From Odontocerum albicorne (Eukaryota; Arthropoda; Insecta; Trichoptera; Odontoceridae): a stretch of 64,000 bases of DNA. The stretch is from the NCBI GenBank assembly GCA_949825065.1, contig OX463842.1, positions 50,633,011 to 50,697,010 on the forward strand, written 5' to 3'. Positions 39,960 to 51,390 of this stretch are shown here, in pieces. Every line of letters begins with the position of its first letter. Position 1 is the first letter of the stretch. The position numbers and the translations under genes are program-made. The notes below the pieces were generated by a model. That model did not search any database, was not told where the DNA came from, and saw only the letters and a program-made list of their open reading frames with translations.

Positions 39960-42330
39960 TTGACATGTGTATTTAATAATGCATAAATGGTACAATGCAC
40001 CTTATAACATCAATAATAACAACAATAAAATTAACATCAGTGAGCATTCAACACAATAAAAATGAACAGAATATAATTTTTTTTAAACGATTACAACAAA
40101 AATAATGACAAAAAAACTAGCGTAAACAAACGTTTAAAACTATATACCAGCAACCCAATACGAGGCAATCCAAAGGCGTACAGCCCGCACGGCGCCAAAC
40201 CAGGCGTCACTCTTTACATTATTGTAAAAGAGGAATATAAATGCAAAGAAATAAATAATCTAAATGTGCATACCCTAAGCACGATGAAATAAATTATCCT
40301 ACAAAACTCCATTTCTCAAGAAGCCACTATTATAGTCTTCAAATAAGTTGACCCAAACAACAATTAAACAATAGACAATTTATAAACTAAAAAGAAAGGA
40401 TGAAATCAGACAGGTGTAACTTCTAAATTATCTTTCAAAATGGTGGAAAATTACAAAAAAAGATAAAAAAAGCTATCCAAAAAAAAGTTCTTTAAAAGTG
40501 AAAGGAATGCTCAGATAAACCTATAAAGAGTGCCTTTTCAGGTACTTCTTACATCTCAAGAAACTTAATTCAAAATGACCGAGACTGCCGTCAACTTGTT
40601 TCCGATCCTTGTAGTCTTAGCAAGGAAAAAAATGCAAAACAATTCGTTCTTTTATTCTCACATATGAGTGGTCCTGCAGTCTGATAATTCTTGTTGGAAC
40701 TCGAATACTATTGTATGTTAATATAATTCCAAGAATTTTAGACAATCGATCATTCCACTCACGACTTAAAAAATACAATCGAGTCCACTACAAATCACCG
40801 ACCAGAAAAACTTATCAAATGAAGGCAATATAACAATAACTTATGATTGATTTTATTGATATTCAGACCAATTTTTAAATTGACGTGGCGAAACAACTTC
40901 AGTTGGACTCTCTCCAGTGCACTGGAATGCATTGTATAATGTTTCTAAATATGATAAAAAGAGTAAAACCATGATAAAATATAACACCTAGATCTCGAAC
41001 GATCGAAACTGCATCCAAACCATTGCAGTCAATCGAATAATGAAATTTTATGAGATTTTAAGTCTTGAAAAAATTTACCTTCATTTACTAGTATTCAAGT
41101 GCAGTCTTTTACTCTGATACTCTGAAAATAACTTAGTGAGATAATTTTAAATAACATAACATTCACCAATTCAACGGATTGCTTTAAATATCACAAGCAA
41201 AAACAACATAACAACAATCTATTGAATTGAGTTCACATGTGAATATACCAATGCCGAACAGACAAAACAATACAAGTTTTTAGTGAGATCTTTAGGGGTA
41301 CATCGCTTGTTGAATCGATTTTCGTCGACAGTACATATTTTATATTCATAGCAAGACTCCTTACAAAAAAATACGACTCAAGCCATCCCAAAAACTATCC
41401 TTAATGATATATTTAAATAATTTAGAAATTAAAATTCGATGATCCACCCTATCGAAGGTCTTGCTCAAGTTTATACATATAGATCAACTTGAAAAATATA
41501 ATTCAACGCATTTGCCACGTAATTTGTGTAAAGTAACAACTTCATAGCGATTTTTCAGGGAGAAGCCATGCTGATTAGACATTATTAAAAGCCGTAGTTC
41601 ACTAAAAATTCGAACCGACTAAAGACTCTCGAAGACCCTTGGTATTATATGAAATAGATCGATCGATAATTACATACATCATGCCTATTCATATTCTTAA
41701 ATATTGTCTTTAAAACTCCAATTTCCATTTATCTAGAGCTAAGTGACAGAGATTTATTTAAAAGTTTGAGCAAAGGCATAAATATGGTAATTACAAAGCT
41801 CTTTTGGACACGAGGTATATTATCAGGGCCGTTTTTATTGTATATCTACTCGTATATAGAATGCAGCTTGTCAACATCAACCAATGCTCAATTTAATTTG
41901 AGCCAACTCAGTTGGTAAATCTCTAAATTTAACGAGCCGTAGTCTGCCCCATTATTAACGTATGCATTAAAAAAATCAATAAAAATATTGAATGTTTCCT
42001 TAGAACCACAACTTTCTAGTTCGTCTTTGATCTTTCCCCAAAGTGCATTTCAGCAGAATAAATCGATTTGTTTGCTCGCAAAGAACTGTAAAACTTAAAA
42101 AAAAAATGTTATATGAAATGGCCGCCTTCAACTAATTGAAATGCTCACTGTAGCACCTAGCACAAATCAATTTGCATCGCGCTCTCAATTTTTTTCTAAA
42201 TGTCGAATCTATTCCAGGTTCCCGATTGCTTATATTGTTTGAGTGATTTTTTTTTCAAATAACTAGAACAAAATTGGAAATTCATAATACTAAAGTCGGA
42301 TCGCAGGAGTAAAATTTTCTGTGAGTTCAT
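39960..42330 (-). pseudogene. LINE-F: large decayed LINE with reverse-transcriptase motifs
   Basis: Read from 42330 down, broken frames give, in order: DNIPRVQKSFVI with PLLKLLNKSLS (about 41860-41720, RT motif GPD-x-IP...PL-x-x-LFN-x-SL), SNQHGFSLKNRYEVVTLHK (about 41570-41510, RT motif QHGF), and INLSKTFDRVDHRILISKLF (about 41470-41400, RT motif D-x-SKAFDRVDH). These are Jockey/CR1-like RT motifs in the right order. The 3' end near 39960-40560 resembles 58860-59280. Many stops; not functional. Confidence 0.7.
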
Positions 42331-42617
42331 TAAGTTTCTCATTTTAATTAATTTCGTCAATATCTATAAAATGTGTTCATTCATGGTGTCAAGTGTTCAT
42401 TCATGGTGTCGTAACGTGCTCGATGAAAATCAAATTTGTTCATTAAACTAGACGATTGAATATCACTTGTTATATTTAGAACAGATACATATAAAGTAGG
42501 AGAGTTCACAGAGTGAAAGTGCTCTTCAGTACAATCAACGGTCATCAAGACGTGCTCAGAAAACACCAGGTAAGGAGACGCCCATTTGCATTCTGATTGA
42601 TTGTTTAACTGCGTCAC

Positions 42618-42700
42618 GGAGGTCGTAATAATTTACGACTTAAAATTATTACGACCTCCTATACCTAACTAGGTCACGGAGGTCGTAATAATTTTAAAAC
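42618..42700. repeat. Hairpin of SINE1-head sequence with a further direct copy
   Basis: GGAGGTCGTAATAATTT (42618-42634) and its exact reverse complement (42643-42659) enclose an 8-base loop. A third copy, GGAGGTCGTAATAATTTT, begins at 42678. CACGGAGGTCG is the 5' end of SINE1 on the reverse strand, and CTAACTAGGTCACGG resembles its A box. Confidence 0.75.
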
Positions 42701-43686
42701 ATGCACTTAATTAAATTCTATGTCATGAATCTAATTACTTATAGTAAAATAAACCAATTTAATAATGCTGTATGATGATAAATATATTGTATTTTTAGTA
42801 TTCGATCCATGTAATCATATTTTACTCACATAAAACCTAGCAATTATTATGGATTTGCGAGCTCAATTAATTAACAATACGGAAAGTCCATCGATTTATG
42901 AAGGAAATACGAGTATATCTGATTTTATAAAACTAATAGAAATAAAAATGTTCGACAGGCTAAAATTGTTATTCGCCTAGTGTTACCCCATTCGAACAAA
43001 AGCTTCTTTCTTGGTTTAGGAACATAACCAGCGTTCACTGTTCAAGTTGATATCTTTCTTGGCAACTTGAAATACCTACTTTTCATTGAGACTATTCCGA
43101 TATTTCGTAACGAGAAAAACTTATACATACCCAACAATCAATGTACGAATTTTTGAAATTTGGATAATGTACTATTTCCTATATTTCATGTTCTATATTT
43201 TAATGTTACACAATTCATAACATATTTTATTTTTTGTAACGAAAATTATTCCTAGAACTCAGTTGTCGCAAATAAAGGTTGTTCTAGGAATCTTGAACGT
43301 ACTACAGTAGAACTACACCCAAAAAGCTTTGGGCTTATTCATGATTATCATGGAATTCATGTTTCACAAATATATGTATATCCTTTAACATCGTGAAGAA
43401 AACATAATTGATTATCAATAGGAGAGAATTAAAAATGCTGTAAAGTTTCATCAGGGATGTTAGCATCATGTCCTTAATATAAAATGGTAGAACGAGCTCA
43501 CAAATCTAAGACAACCAGTATACAAGCAACGATAAAATTAGACGTCAACTTCGATAGACAGGACACATTGTCAGAATGCCAAAAATCGAATTATCAAACA
43601 TTTATTATTATCTGAACTTAAGTTATGGAAAAAAAACTGGTTCATAAAAAAAACGGTCTTAAGTCTGTAGCGATGCTCGTTACCAA
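42701..43686. other. About 1 kb without a recognised gene
   Basis: AT-rich sequence between the LINE-F region and LTR1 copy C. No motif or terminal repeat found. Confidence 0.45.
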
Positions 43687-44201
43687 TTTAGCGTGTGTCC
43701 TAGTAGGACGTGCTGATGATGTTGATGTTGACATCGCTATATTCGTTTTAGTCGAATTCTGTGTTCCTCTTCGTTCGGGGTCATCAATTTAGCGTGGTGC
43801 TTAATTCGATACGTCGTCGTGATGATTTCGATATGTTTGTATTTAAAATGAAATACAAATATTCAGGAATGCGAACGAAAATGAGAGTGAATAGCGGGTA
43901 AATAATAACAAGTCTTGACAGTTGAATAATAATAATGTTTATTTGTCTACAAGTAGGTATTTTATAGTAGTGAGTGAATGTGCTCGCGATATATACTTTG
44001 TCTCACTCCTGCGCGTGCACTAGTGTAGCGGGTAGGATATTTATTTGTGAGTACACATTGTTGACGTTTCTAGTATGTGACAATTGTAGATAGTTCAGAG
44101 TTTGATTCATCGGTCGTTGACCCTGTATGTTTACAATTTATTTTAACAACAAATTATGTTTGACAATTATTTATTTATTTAGGGGACGTAGGTACGCTAC
44201 A
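43687..44201 (-). mobile_element. LTR1 copy C, with a 101-bp extension
   Basis: The LTR proper runs from 43788 (TTTAGCGTGG) to 44201 (CTACA), matching copies A, B and D. The extra 43687-43787 is TTTAGCGTGTGTCCTAGTAG through CTTCGTTCGGGGTCATCAA. On the minus strand the extension starts just after the LTR end as TTGATGACCCCGAACG, which resembles a tRNA-Trp-type primer-binding site (TGGTGACCCCGACG). No 4-bp duplication is evident. Confidence 0.75.
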
Positions 44202-44474
44202 AGTCCAGTTTTGCACTGTGTGGTACTCGTATATATACACAGAGTTGGGTTGCAGCGGCAAAGGAATAAGACTAGTGCGAAGGCACTGTGGCTGAAGGGG
44301 TAACACTTTTTGATCGAAGGAAAATTTCGAGCGTAAAAAAGTTTTGAGAAAAAGATAAGTGCATAAAATGAAAAGAACGCCCAACACCGAGACGCCGGAT
44401 GTCGCCTGAAAGAGTGCGTCTTCACTGTGGGATTAGACTCTTAGCTATCTCAGTGTGTACAAAATGGAGTGACA
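44202..44474. other. Unassigned, moderately GC-rich
   Basis: Contains two overlapping minus-strand frames (70 and 84 residues) without family resemblance. Probably non-coding or an old repeat. Confidence 0.35.
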
Positions 44475-45101
44475 TTAACCTTTCCCTTCCTGTGTTAAAA
44501 AAATTCTCGCGTTCCGGTGCTGTGTGTTCAATACACGTGTAAAAATGAGCGATTTTAAATCGGAAAAATAGAAATATTCATAGCCAATCGCTTAAATTAA
44601 TTAAATTTGAAGTCAAAAGTGATAATAATTGAAATTTAATTGCTGAAAACATGAAAAAAAAAACATCGACCGACGTTCACAAAACGAACAATACGACCAC
44701 CTCAAATGGTTGCCCGAAAGCTACTGAAGTGAGAGAAGCTAGCGAACTGAGATTCTATTTCTTGCGTTCCCATATACCGAAGTAGAGTGAGAGTGAGACG
44801 TGAATAGCATTGCTTCCTCACCCTTAGCGGTTTTTTAGAATGAATACGCCTACGTCTCACACTGGCACACTTTTGTTTGTATTGGTGAATTTATTCCCAA
44901 TTTTCACAAAATATCTCTGATGTGGCCGATAAGTGCTATTTATATTATTGTTAATATTATTTTTTCATTCAATGTGTTAATGTTCGAGTATTACGGAAGA
45001 ATACCTAAAATTTGAACCCAGTATTCATTATACTTATAGAGATATTAAAGTTTTTAGAAGCAATGTGTACTTGTTACACATCAAAGGACAGGAAGGGTTA
45101 G
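44475..45101 (+). mobile_element. TTAA-flanked MITE, copy 3 (627 bp)
   Basis: Starts TTAACCTTTCCCTTCCTGTG and ends CAAAGGACAGGAAGGGTTAG, inverted relative to the copy at 32731. The left duplication is TTAA, the right now TTAG. Inner blocks AAATTTGAAGTCAAAAGTG, TATACCGAAGTAGAGTGAG and CACAAAATATCTCTGATGT match the family. Confidence 0.85.
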
Positions 45102-45446
45102 TACTCATCTGCGAGGGATTGACTTGTTAAAGTAAATTTAATATTTAATTTGGGAAAAACCATATCGATTTACATCCAAGTGTACTTTCACTATCAGTCT
45201 GGGTTCAACCACTTTTGGATAAACTTCTCTATTATTCAAACTGGGTCGCGATCTTTATTCGAGCTGTCTTTTCGTCCAGTTATTATCAGCCTGTCTATAT
45301 ACTTGGTATATTATCAGGACCTTTTTGGATACCTATAGAACTTAGCTTGTTAGCAGTTTCAACCATACGCAACTCAACTTGAGCCAACTCAGTTGTTTGG
45401 TCAATCTCTAGATTTAACGAGACGCAGTATGCCCCAATATTGACGT
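45102..45446 (-). pseudogene. LINE-F fragment, interrupted by LTR1 copy D
   Basis: TTGGTATATTATCAGGACC, TTGAGCCAACTCAGTTG, AATCTCTAGATTTAACGAG and GTATGCCCC match 41815-41955 of the larger LINE-F copy. The match stops at the LTR and may resume near 46020 with AAAAATATTTGATACCTGC-like sequence. Confidence 0.6.
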
Positions 45447-46018
45447 TTTAGCGTGTGTCCTAGTAGGACGTGCTGATGATGTTGATGTTGACATCACTAT
45501 ATTCGTTTTAGTCGAATTCTGTGTTCCTCTTCGTTCGGGGTCATCAATTTAGCGGGATGCTTAATTTGATACGTCGTGATGATTTTGATTTGTTTGTATT
45601 TAAAATAAAATATGTCGATTCAGGAATGCGGGAAGTGAGAGTGAATAATCAATAAATAGTAAACAGCGATGAATGGTCAAGTGAATAATAACAAGGGCTT
45701 TTATTCATCGATAAGTAGGTATATATAGAATTTCAGAACGGGACGCGTGAATGCGTCCGAGGTATATATCGATCTCACTTCTGCGCGTGTTGAGGTGGTC
45801 GCAAGCGCTGCGTAGACTACAGTGGGTAGGATATTTATTGTCGAAACGGCGAGACGGCGTGATATGTTCTCTTTCTAGCTTGGAATGCGATGTAAATATT
45901 ATTTGCGTGTAAACAGTGTTGACGTTCTGGTATGTGACAATTGTACATATCCAGAGGTTGATTCATCGGTCGTTGACCCTGCATGTTGACAATATTTTAG
46001 GGACGTGGGTACCCTACA
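45447..46018 (-). mobile_element. LTR1 copy D, with a 101-bp extension
   Basis: The LTR proper is 45548-46018 (471 bp), ending CCTACA on the plus strand. The extension 45447-45547 is nearly identical to that of copy C and ends at the same base (TTTAGCGTGTGTCC). On the minus strand the LTR has TATATATACCTACTTATCGA and AATAAA. No clear 4-bp duplication. Confidence 0.78.
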
Positions 46019-47029
46019 CTTTTAAACAAATCAAGTACACTTTTAAACAAATCGACAAAAATATTTGATACCTGCTTTTTAAATAAATAATTGGCCTCTA
46101 TGTGCATGCAAGTTAATACAAATTGGTATTTTAACAAAACAAAAATACAGAAAATATTTTAAATAAAATTCATACAATCGAAACATGAAATAAAACAATT
46201 TATATTTTTTTTTGTATTCAAGAGTTGCATTCAAATGTACGCCCAATACGGAAGCGTACCGGGTAGGAATTGCGAATGAAAATGTAATATCCGGTTGAAA
46301 TTGGACTATTCAGAAGTCAAACGGTAGTTGATAAAACAGGAAAGTCGGGCATGGCAGTAATTTCCGACTCAAATTCAACCCATATTTCACTGTATCAAGG
46401 TGGTTTTATTTTGAAAATAAATAAATATACTGGAATTAAAATATCTTATACTCATGAAGAAAAGAGTAACTCTAAAAAAATAACCTAATAGTTATGTATT
46501 ATTCACACTTAAATATGCAAATATACATAAAAAAAACATCGATTTTTCTTTCATTAAAAATATAAGATTTAGTTAAACTAGCTTAAAGCTAGGCTTTGGT
46601 TGAACTCGCTTACATGGGGGCTTATTTAAATAATTGACTTTCACAGTGAAAGTTATTACAAAGATGAAACCATGAACAACGAATTTGTAAAAAGATGAAT
46701 ACTTGTAATTGAAAAAAAAATGTATGATACATTTTTTAAAGTTATTTTGGGAAGGTTCGCTAATTTAATGTAAGTTTGAAAGTAGGCTTAAATAAATATA
46801 ATATGAGAAATAAAAAAACACAATTGTGCTTTTAAAAAAAACTGCTTAAAAACATAATATTTGATTTCAAAATAATATTAAGTTTTTCTTAGACTATGGG
46901 CTGGTTTTAGACTATGATTGTTAATTCATTTTATTTCCCCACAATAAGAACAAAATAAAACGAGACACAAATTATTAGAACTAACGTTTGTTAAAGCTGT
47001 GGAATGGTCGATCATAAATATTAGGTGTT
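46019..47029. other. 1 kb without a recognised gene
   Basis: AT-rich. Begins with a short tandem pair of CACTTTTAAACAAATC. No family motif found. Confidence 0.45.
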
Positions 47030-47460
47030 GACATAAGTTGTGTCCGTTTTTTTCCGAATTAAAAATGAGCACCAAAAGTAAAACAAAATGGTAAAGATAT
47101 ACGTCATTCGAAAGAAAATTTTCTGCTCTGCAAGATATTGTGTTTGCTTTTACGTCGCAAATATTATTCCATTTGATTACAAGCCTTCAAAATGGAATTT
47201 CAAGTAGAAAAAAGTAAGCATTTTCGACACCTCCTTCTGTTCGCGTTCAATCGAGGGAATAAAGCTGCTCGTGATATTTGTGAAGTGTACGGTGAAGATG
47301 CTATGAATGAAAGGACAGCTCGTCGATAGTTTTTGCATTTCAAAGACGGTAATTTCGACCTGAAAGACATGGAGCGTTCCGGACGACCAGTGGACTTCGA
47401 TAAGGACCGCTTAAACCATATTATTCATGAAGATCCTCTTCAAACCACCGTAGAACACCC
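47030..47460 (+). pseudogene. Mariner relic (second family), N-terminal third, nonsense-mutated
   Basis: From ATG at 47192 the frame encodes MEFQVEKSKHFRHLLLFAFN, RGNKAARDICEVYGEDAMNE, RTARR, a TAG stop (Trp expected), then FLHFKDGNFDLKDMERSGRP and VDFDKDRLNHIIHEDPLQTT. This is the helix-turn-helix half of a mariner transposase different from the intact ones. Everything after about residue 90, including the catalytic triad, is missing. It shares its leader (AATGAGCACCAAAAGTAAAA, AATTTTCTGCTCTGCAAGAT) with the copy at 54195. Confidence 0.8.
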
Positions 47461-48034
47461 AATAAATAACTTATATATTTTGATATTTCTTCAATAAAAG
47501 TTTCAACGATAATGTAAGTTTGAAATGCAAATTTGGAATGTTTATTTCAGTATGTTTGTAGCATGGAACATGTTATTTTGCATACACGTATTTGTAACTT
47601 TTTTTTATAAGTTGCAATTTTTTCCTCCATTGTGTTTTATTTTTTGAGATAAAAGAATCATAATTTTGGGGCAAATGTGGTATTAAGTGTGACTGTCGAT
47701 TTTCTTTGCTATTTTCTTTCATGATAACATGAAATACTTCTGGACACTGTTTTTTACTGAAAAAATCTGTTTTTCTTATAAAGTTGAAAAGAGTTCGATA
47801 CGTTTGAAAATTGACATAGTTGTTTTACAACAGTTAAATTTTTTATTGAGTTACGAGTATCGCGTTGAATTACCTTAAAATATGGCAGACATTTTAAAGG
47901 CGTTGCAGTTTTCATTCACATATCTCAATATTAGGGAATGTTTTTTACATCCTCCTGGGGGATGAATACTGCAATGTCATTAAAACATCGGCCATCATTT
48001 AAGTCAAATCAATACCACTTCTTCTTCTTCTTAT

Positions 48035-48475
48035 CAGTGTCATGTCAGGTCCTCCCAACGTTGAATGTCACTTGAGAGTAAGCATATTTGTCCCCGGCAG
48101 CTCGAAAAAGATCTCCAACGCCCCTTATGCCAGTCCAATCACGTATATTGCGGAGCCAGGAGATTTGCCTCCTGCCAACACCTCTTCGGCCTTCTATTTT
48201 GCCTTGGATGATCAGGTGCAGTAATTTGTACTTTGCTCCTCTGAGTACATGACCCAAGTAGGACACCTTTCAGATTTTAATATTAGTCAGCAACTCTCTA
48301 TCAACTTTGGCTCTTTGAAGAACCCTTGTGCTGTTGACCATATCCGTCCAAGGTATCCGTAGCGTTCTCCGGTGCATCCACATTTTAAATGCTTTCAGTC
48401 GGTTCATACTACTAACTTTGAGGGTTCATGATTCCACTCCATGCAATAACACTGACCAAACGATACTACAACAAA
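48035..48475 (-). pseudogene. LINE-B ORF2 C-terminal region
   Basis: On the minus strand: TLKVSSMNRL-x-AFKMWMHRR, LRIPWTDMV, VLQRAKVD-x-ELLTN, SYLGHVLRGAKYKLLHLIIQ, GKIEGRRGVGRRQISWLRNI, RDWTGIRGVGDLFRAA, FNVGRT, stop. Typical insect LINE C-terminus. A few frameshifts. Related copies at 12936 and 59970. Confidence 0.78.
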
Positions 48476-48663
48476 TGAAAAAAAAATAGAGTTATCTTTG
48501 TTAAATTGACATCTTCTCAATTTAATCACTAAAAATATGACTTTTAATACTAGTTTTGTAATAAAATATCACGTTAAGAGCTTTGTATTTTTAATTAACA
48601 AAAGACAGCTCAAGAGCGTCAATGAATTAATTCAGATGAAATAAGATATAAAAGTAATAAAAA

Positions 48664-49101
48664 TAAAAGGAGAAATGAATACAGAATAACCAGATAAGAG
48701 GAAGATAAATATAGCGGGTCTCGGCGGATATCAAAATAAAATGAGAAATGAATACAGAATAACCAGATAAGAGGAAGATAAATATAGCGGGTCTCGGCGG
48801 ATATCAAAATAAAAGGAGAAATGAATACAGAATAACCAGATAAGAGGAAGATAAATATAGCGGGTCTCGGCGGATATCAAAATAAAAGGAGAAATGAATA
48901 CAGAATAACCAGATAAGAGGAAGATAAATATAGCGGGTCTCGGCGGATATCAAAATAAAAGGAGAAATGAATACAGAATAACCAGTTAAGAGGAAGATAA
49001 ATATAGCGGGTCTCGGCGGATATCAAAATAAAAGGAGAAATGAATACAGAATAACCAGATAAGAGGAAGATAAATATAGCGGGTCTCGGCGGATATCAAA
49101 A
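48664..49101. repeat. Tandem array, 6 units of 73 bp
   Basis: GAAATGAATACAGAATAACC begins at 48672, 48745, 48818, 48891, 48964 and 49037, a fixed 73-bp period. Each unit ends GCGGGTCTCGGCGGATATCA. Units differ at one or two bases. The minus-strand frame over two units is incidental. Confidence 0.95.
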
Positions 49102-49304
49102 CTGGAGTATCACAATGGATACTTAGCAAATTCTTAAGGTAGTGTGCTTAGTTATTATTATTTTAAATGTATTTTTTTCCCTTCCTACTGTCAATTTTAT
49201 TCACTGAAATAATTAGTACGAACAAACATTTCTTTAATTAAAAAAAAAAACGGTAGATCATTAAAAAAATGTTCGCAAGTAATTTAATTTCCATTAAAAC
49301 TGTC

Positions 49305-49390
49305 TTTATATGTATGAAAAACTGTCTTATTATGTATGAAAAACTGTCTTATTATGTATGAAAAACTGTCTTATTATGTATGAAAAACCC
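49305..49390. repeat. Minisatellite, 22-bp unit, about 4 copies
   Basis: AAAAACTGTCTTATTATGTA with TG repeats about four times. Nothing else was recognised between 49102 and 49843. Confidence 0.9.
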
Positions 49391-49843
49391 TTTATTATTT
49401 TTGGAATGAGGGTAAACATAGTATGGTTTTATTAATATATGAAGAGAAAGTTTTCCAAAATAAGTAAATTCGGCTACAATTTTTCTTTTCATTCATATGG
49501 TATTCTTTCAACATATCTGGATTGATGAATCCGATATATTGAAAGTGTTACTGGAAGACAACATTGTCTTCAACCACATTGATCGAGCTTTCGGATTAAG
49601 AACCATTGAAGTATGCACGGTATTCAAGATTTACAATAAATCACGCGCGTGAAAATGCATCAACACTTAGTTACTTACACGCCAGTAAAGTTATAAGTCG
49701 AACTCTTTTATGGTAAAGATAAAGTGATTATCTTTTAATAGTAAAGCTTTTGATGCAATTTTGATTCCTTGTTTAGTAGAATTAGCAATATAACTTTATG
49801 CTTTTTCAATTATTTCTGTTAGCCGGATATGTCGAAATATTAC

Positions 49844-50002
49844 AGTACCCCGCGATAAGTAATACACATCGTTTGTAGAGCGTCGTCTCTGTCGCACGAT
49901 GCGCTAACCGCATCGTGACTACGATACCGGACTGTTAGCGCATTGTGCGACAGAGACGACGACGATTTCTACAAACGATGTGATTACTTACCGCCGGGTA
50001 CT
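49844..50002. mobile_element. Foldback MITE, copy 3 (159 bp)
   Basis: AGTACCCCGCGATAAGTAAT at the left and ATTACTTACCGCCGGGTACT at the right, with arms through CACATCGTTTGTAGA and CGTCGTCTCTGTCGCAC-x-ATGCGCTAAC. The shortest copy; it lacks the CGGGCTTAAGAA arm segment. Confidence 0.85.
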
Positions 50003-50033
50003 ATACGTACTTGTAAAGTTTCTAGTAATAATA

Positions 50034-50404
50034 GTGAGGTGCATGGTCGCGTGGTAACGTACTGAACTTCCGTGTGGAAGGTCGCCTGTTTGAGCTCCAC
50101 GCTGTGCTACTCCCCTCGAATGACACAGGCATTTTTCCGCTTATTAGTTGGGGATATAAAAATACCAATGACTTCGGCCATATTATTTCATAAAAAATAG
50201 GAAAAGAAAAACATGCCTCACTTCAGGTGTGCCATCGGACCCAGTACATTGGTGTGGTCGGTGAGTTTCCTGGTGTGCAGCGGTTTACTTAAAGAAACGA
50301 AAAAAAGAACGAAGCGACGAAAACTCTACGGCACAGATTCCCTTCCCAGCATTGACGTTGGAATGGCGACGGGATCCTCGACTACGAGGTCCAGCAACGA
50401 CGAC
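50034..50404 (+). mobile_element. SINE2 copy 3, full length (about 370 bp)
   Basis: Head GGTGCATGGTCGCGTGGTAA (A-box-like) and CGCCTGTTTGAGCTCC (worn B box), then CTCCCCTCGAATGACACAGG, GTGTGCCATCGGACC, TGGTGTGGTCGGTGAGTTTC, GGGATCCTCGACTACGAGG, CCAGCAACGACGAC. It shows the uninterrupted order that is split in copy 1. Confidence 0.75.
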
Positions 50405-50586
50405 TTAATAATCTATCAATAATGACGAAAGTTATTTTTTTTTTTAATATGGCGCTTTGCTTGTCATTTTGTTGCTTGTTCGTTGTGATCGACAAGATTG
50501 TCTTTCCTTTTTACTATCTGCTTGAATTTTTGCAGCCATTTTTTGTTAAGATTTTATTATTATAATAAGTCTGCATTACTTTAGAC

Positions 50587-51082
50587 CAAGAGTTTTCAAA
50601 CTTTTTTCGGCCGCAGACCTCTTTACCAAAAACTTTTAAAACCGTCGACCTCCTAGTCATTTACTTTCGACCTCCTAGTATTTTACTTTACTTACTCAAA
50701 GTAATAAGTTTGTACAGTACTCGATATTAAATATTTCACTAGATATCAAACTTTTTATTTTTATCACTTGTAATCAAGGATTTAAAAAGATAAAAGGACT
50801 ACGGATTATGTCATTATCTTGTGCAACATTTAATTTTGAAATCTGTGCTGACGAAAATCAAACAAAAAAATATGAGCAGATTTTTTTTTTATTTTTGACA
50901 TTTTTGAAATCAATATGTATAAATATTCTTAATTAGGTACCTATTGGAGTTATAGGCATTTTGAAATAACAAACAAATAGCAGTAGTAAGGGGGTATATT
51001 TTTGCTGTTGTCGACCCTCAATTTTTTTTTATTGAAACTATCGACTCCTAGGGGTCGATATCGACCACTTTGGGAACTCTTG
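50587..51082. mobile_element. hAT-type MITE, family 2, complete (496 bp)
   Basis: CAAGAGTTTTCAAACTTTTT at the left pairs with AGTTTGGGAACTCTTG-like sequence at the right (CACTTTGGGAACTCTTG). CTTTAGAC flanks it exactly (50579-50586 and 51083-51090), the 8-bp duplication of hAT elements. Inner blocks: AAACCGTCGACCTCCTAG and CTAGGGGTCGATATCGACC-like (TAGGGGTCGATATCGACC). No ORF. Confidence 0.92.
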
Positions 51083-51390
51083 CTTTAGACTAAAATTTCG
51101 TCTAAAAAAACTATTAAAAAGTCACTTTTGAACGTTATTTTTAGCAAAATGATGTTAGATTCGTTTCCGAAAGAAAATTTGAAATCTTTAAATATTTTCA
51201 ATTTGAATGAAAAGAAACTTAGAACAAAGTAAATCTTGTTAATAAAAAAACTTTACTAACAACTAAATTAATTAATTAATATAGGAATAGTATAAAGTTA
51301 GAGAGAGTTATATGTGAATCTAATACTTGAGTATTGATTTATAAATGTTGGAAGAATAGAATCTTCTTTCTTACTTTAAACTTCTTTTTT

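Noticed and set aside
44171..44425. Two overlapping minus-strand frames next to LTR1 copy C
   Set aside because: Considered as a gag or env piece, but no motif supports it and the frames do not continue into the LTR sister copies.
48619..48807. Hydrophobic minus-strand 62-residue frame
   Set aside because: It is a translation of the 73-bp tandem array.
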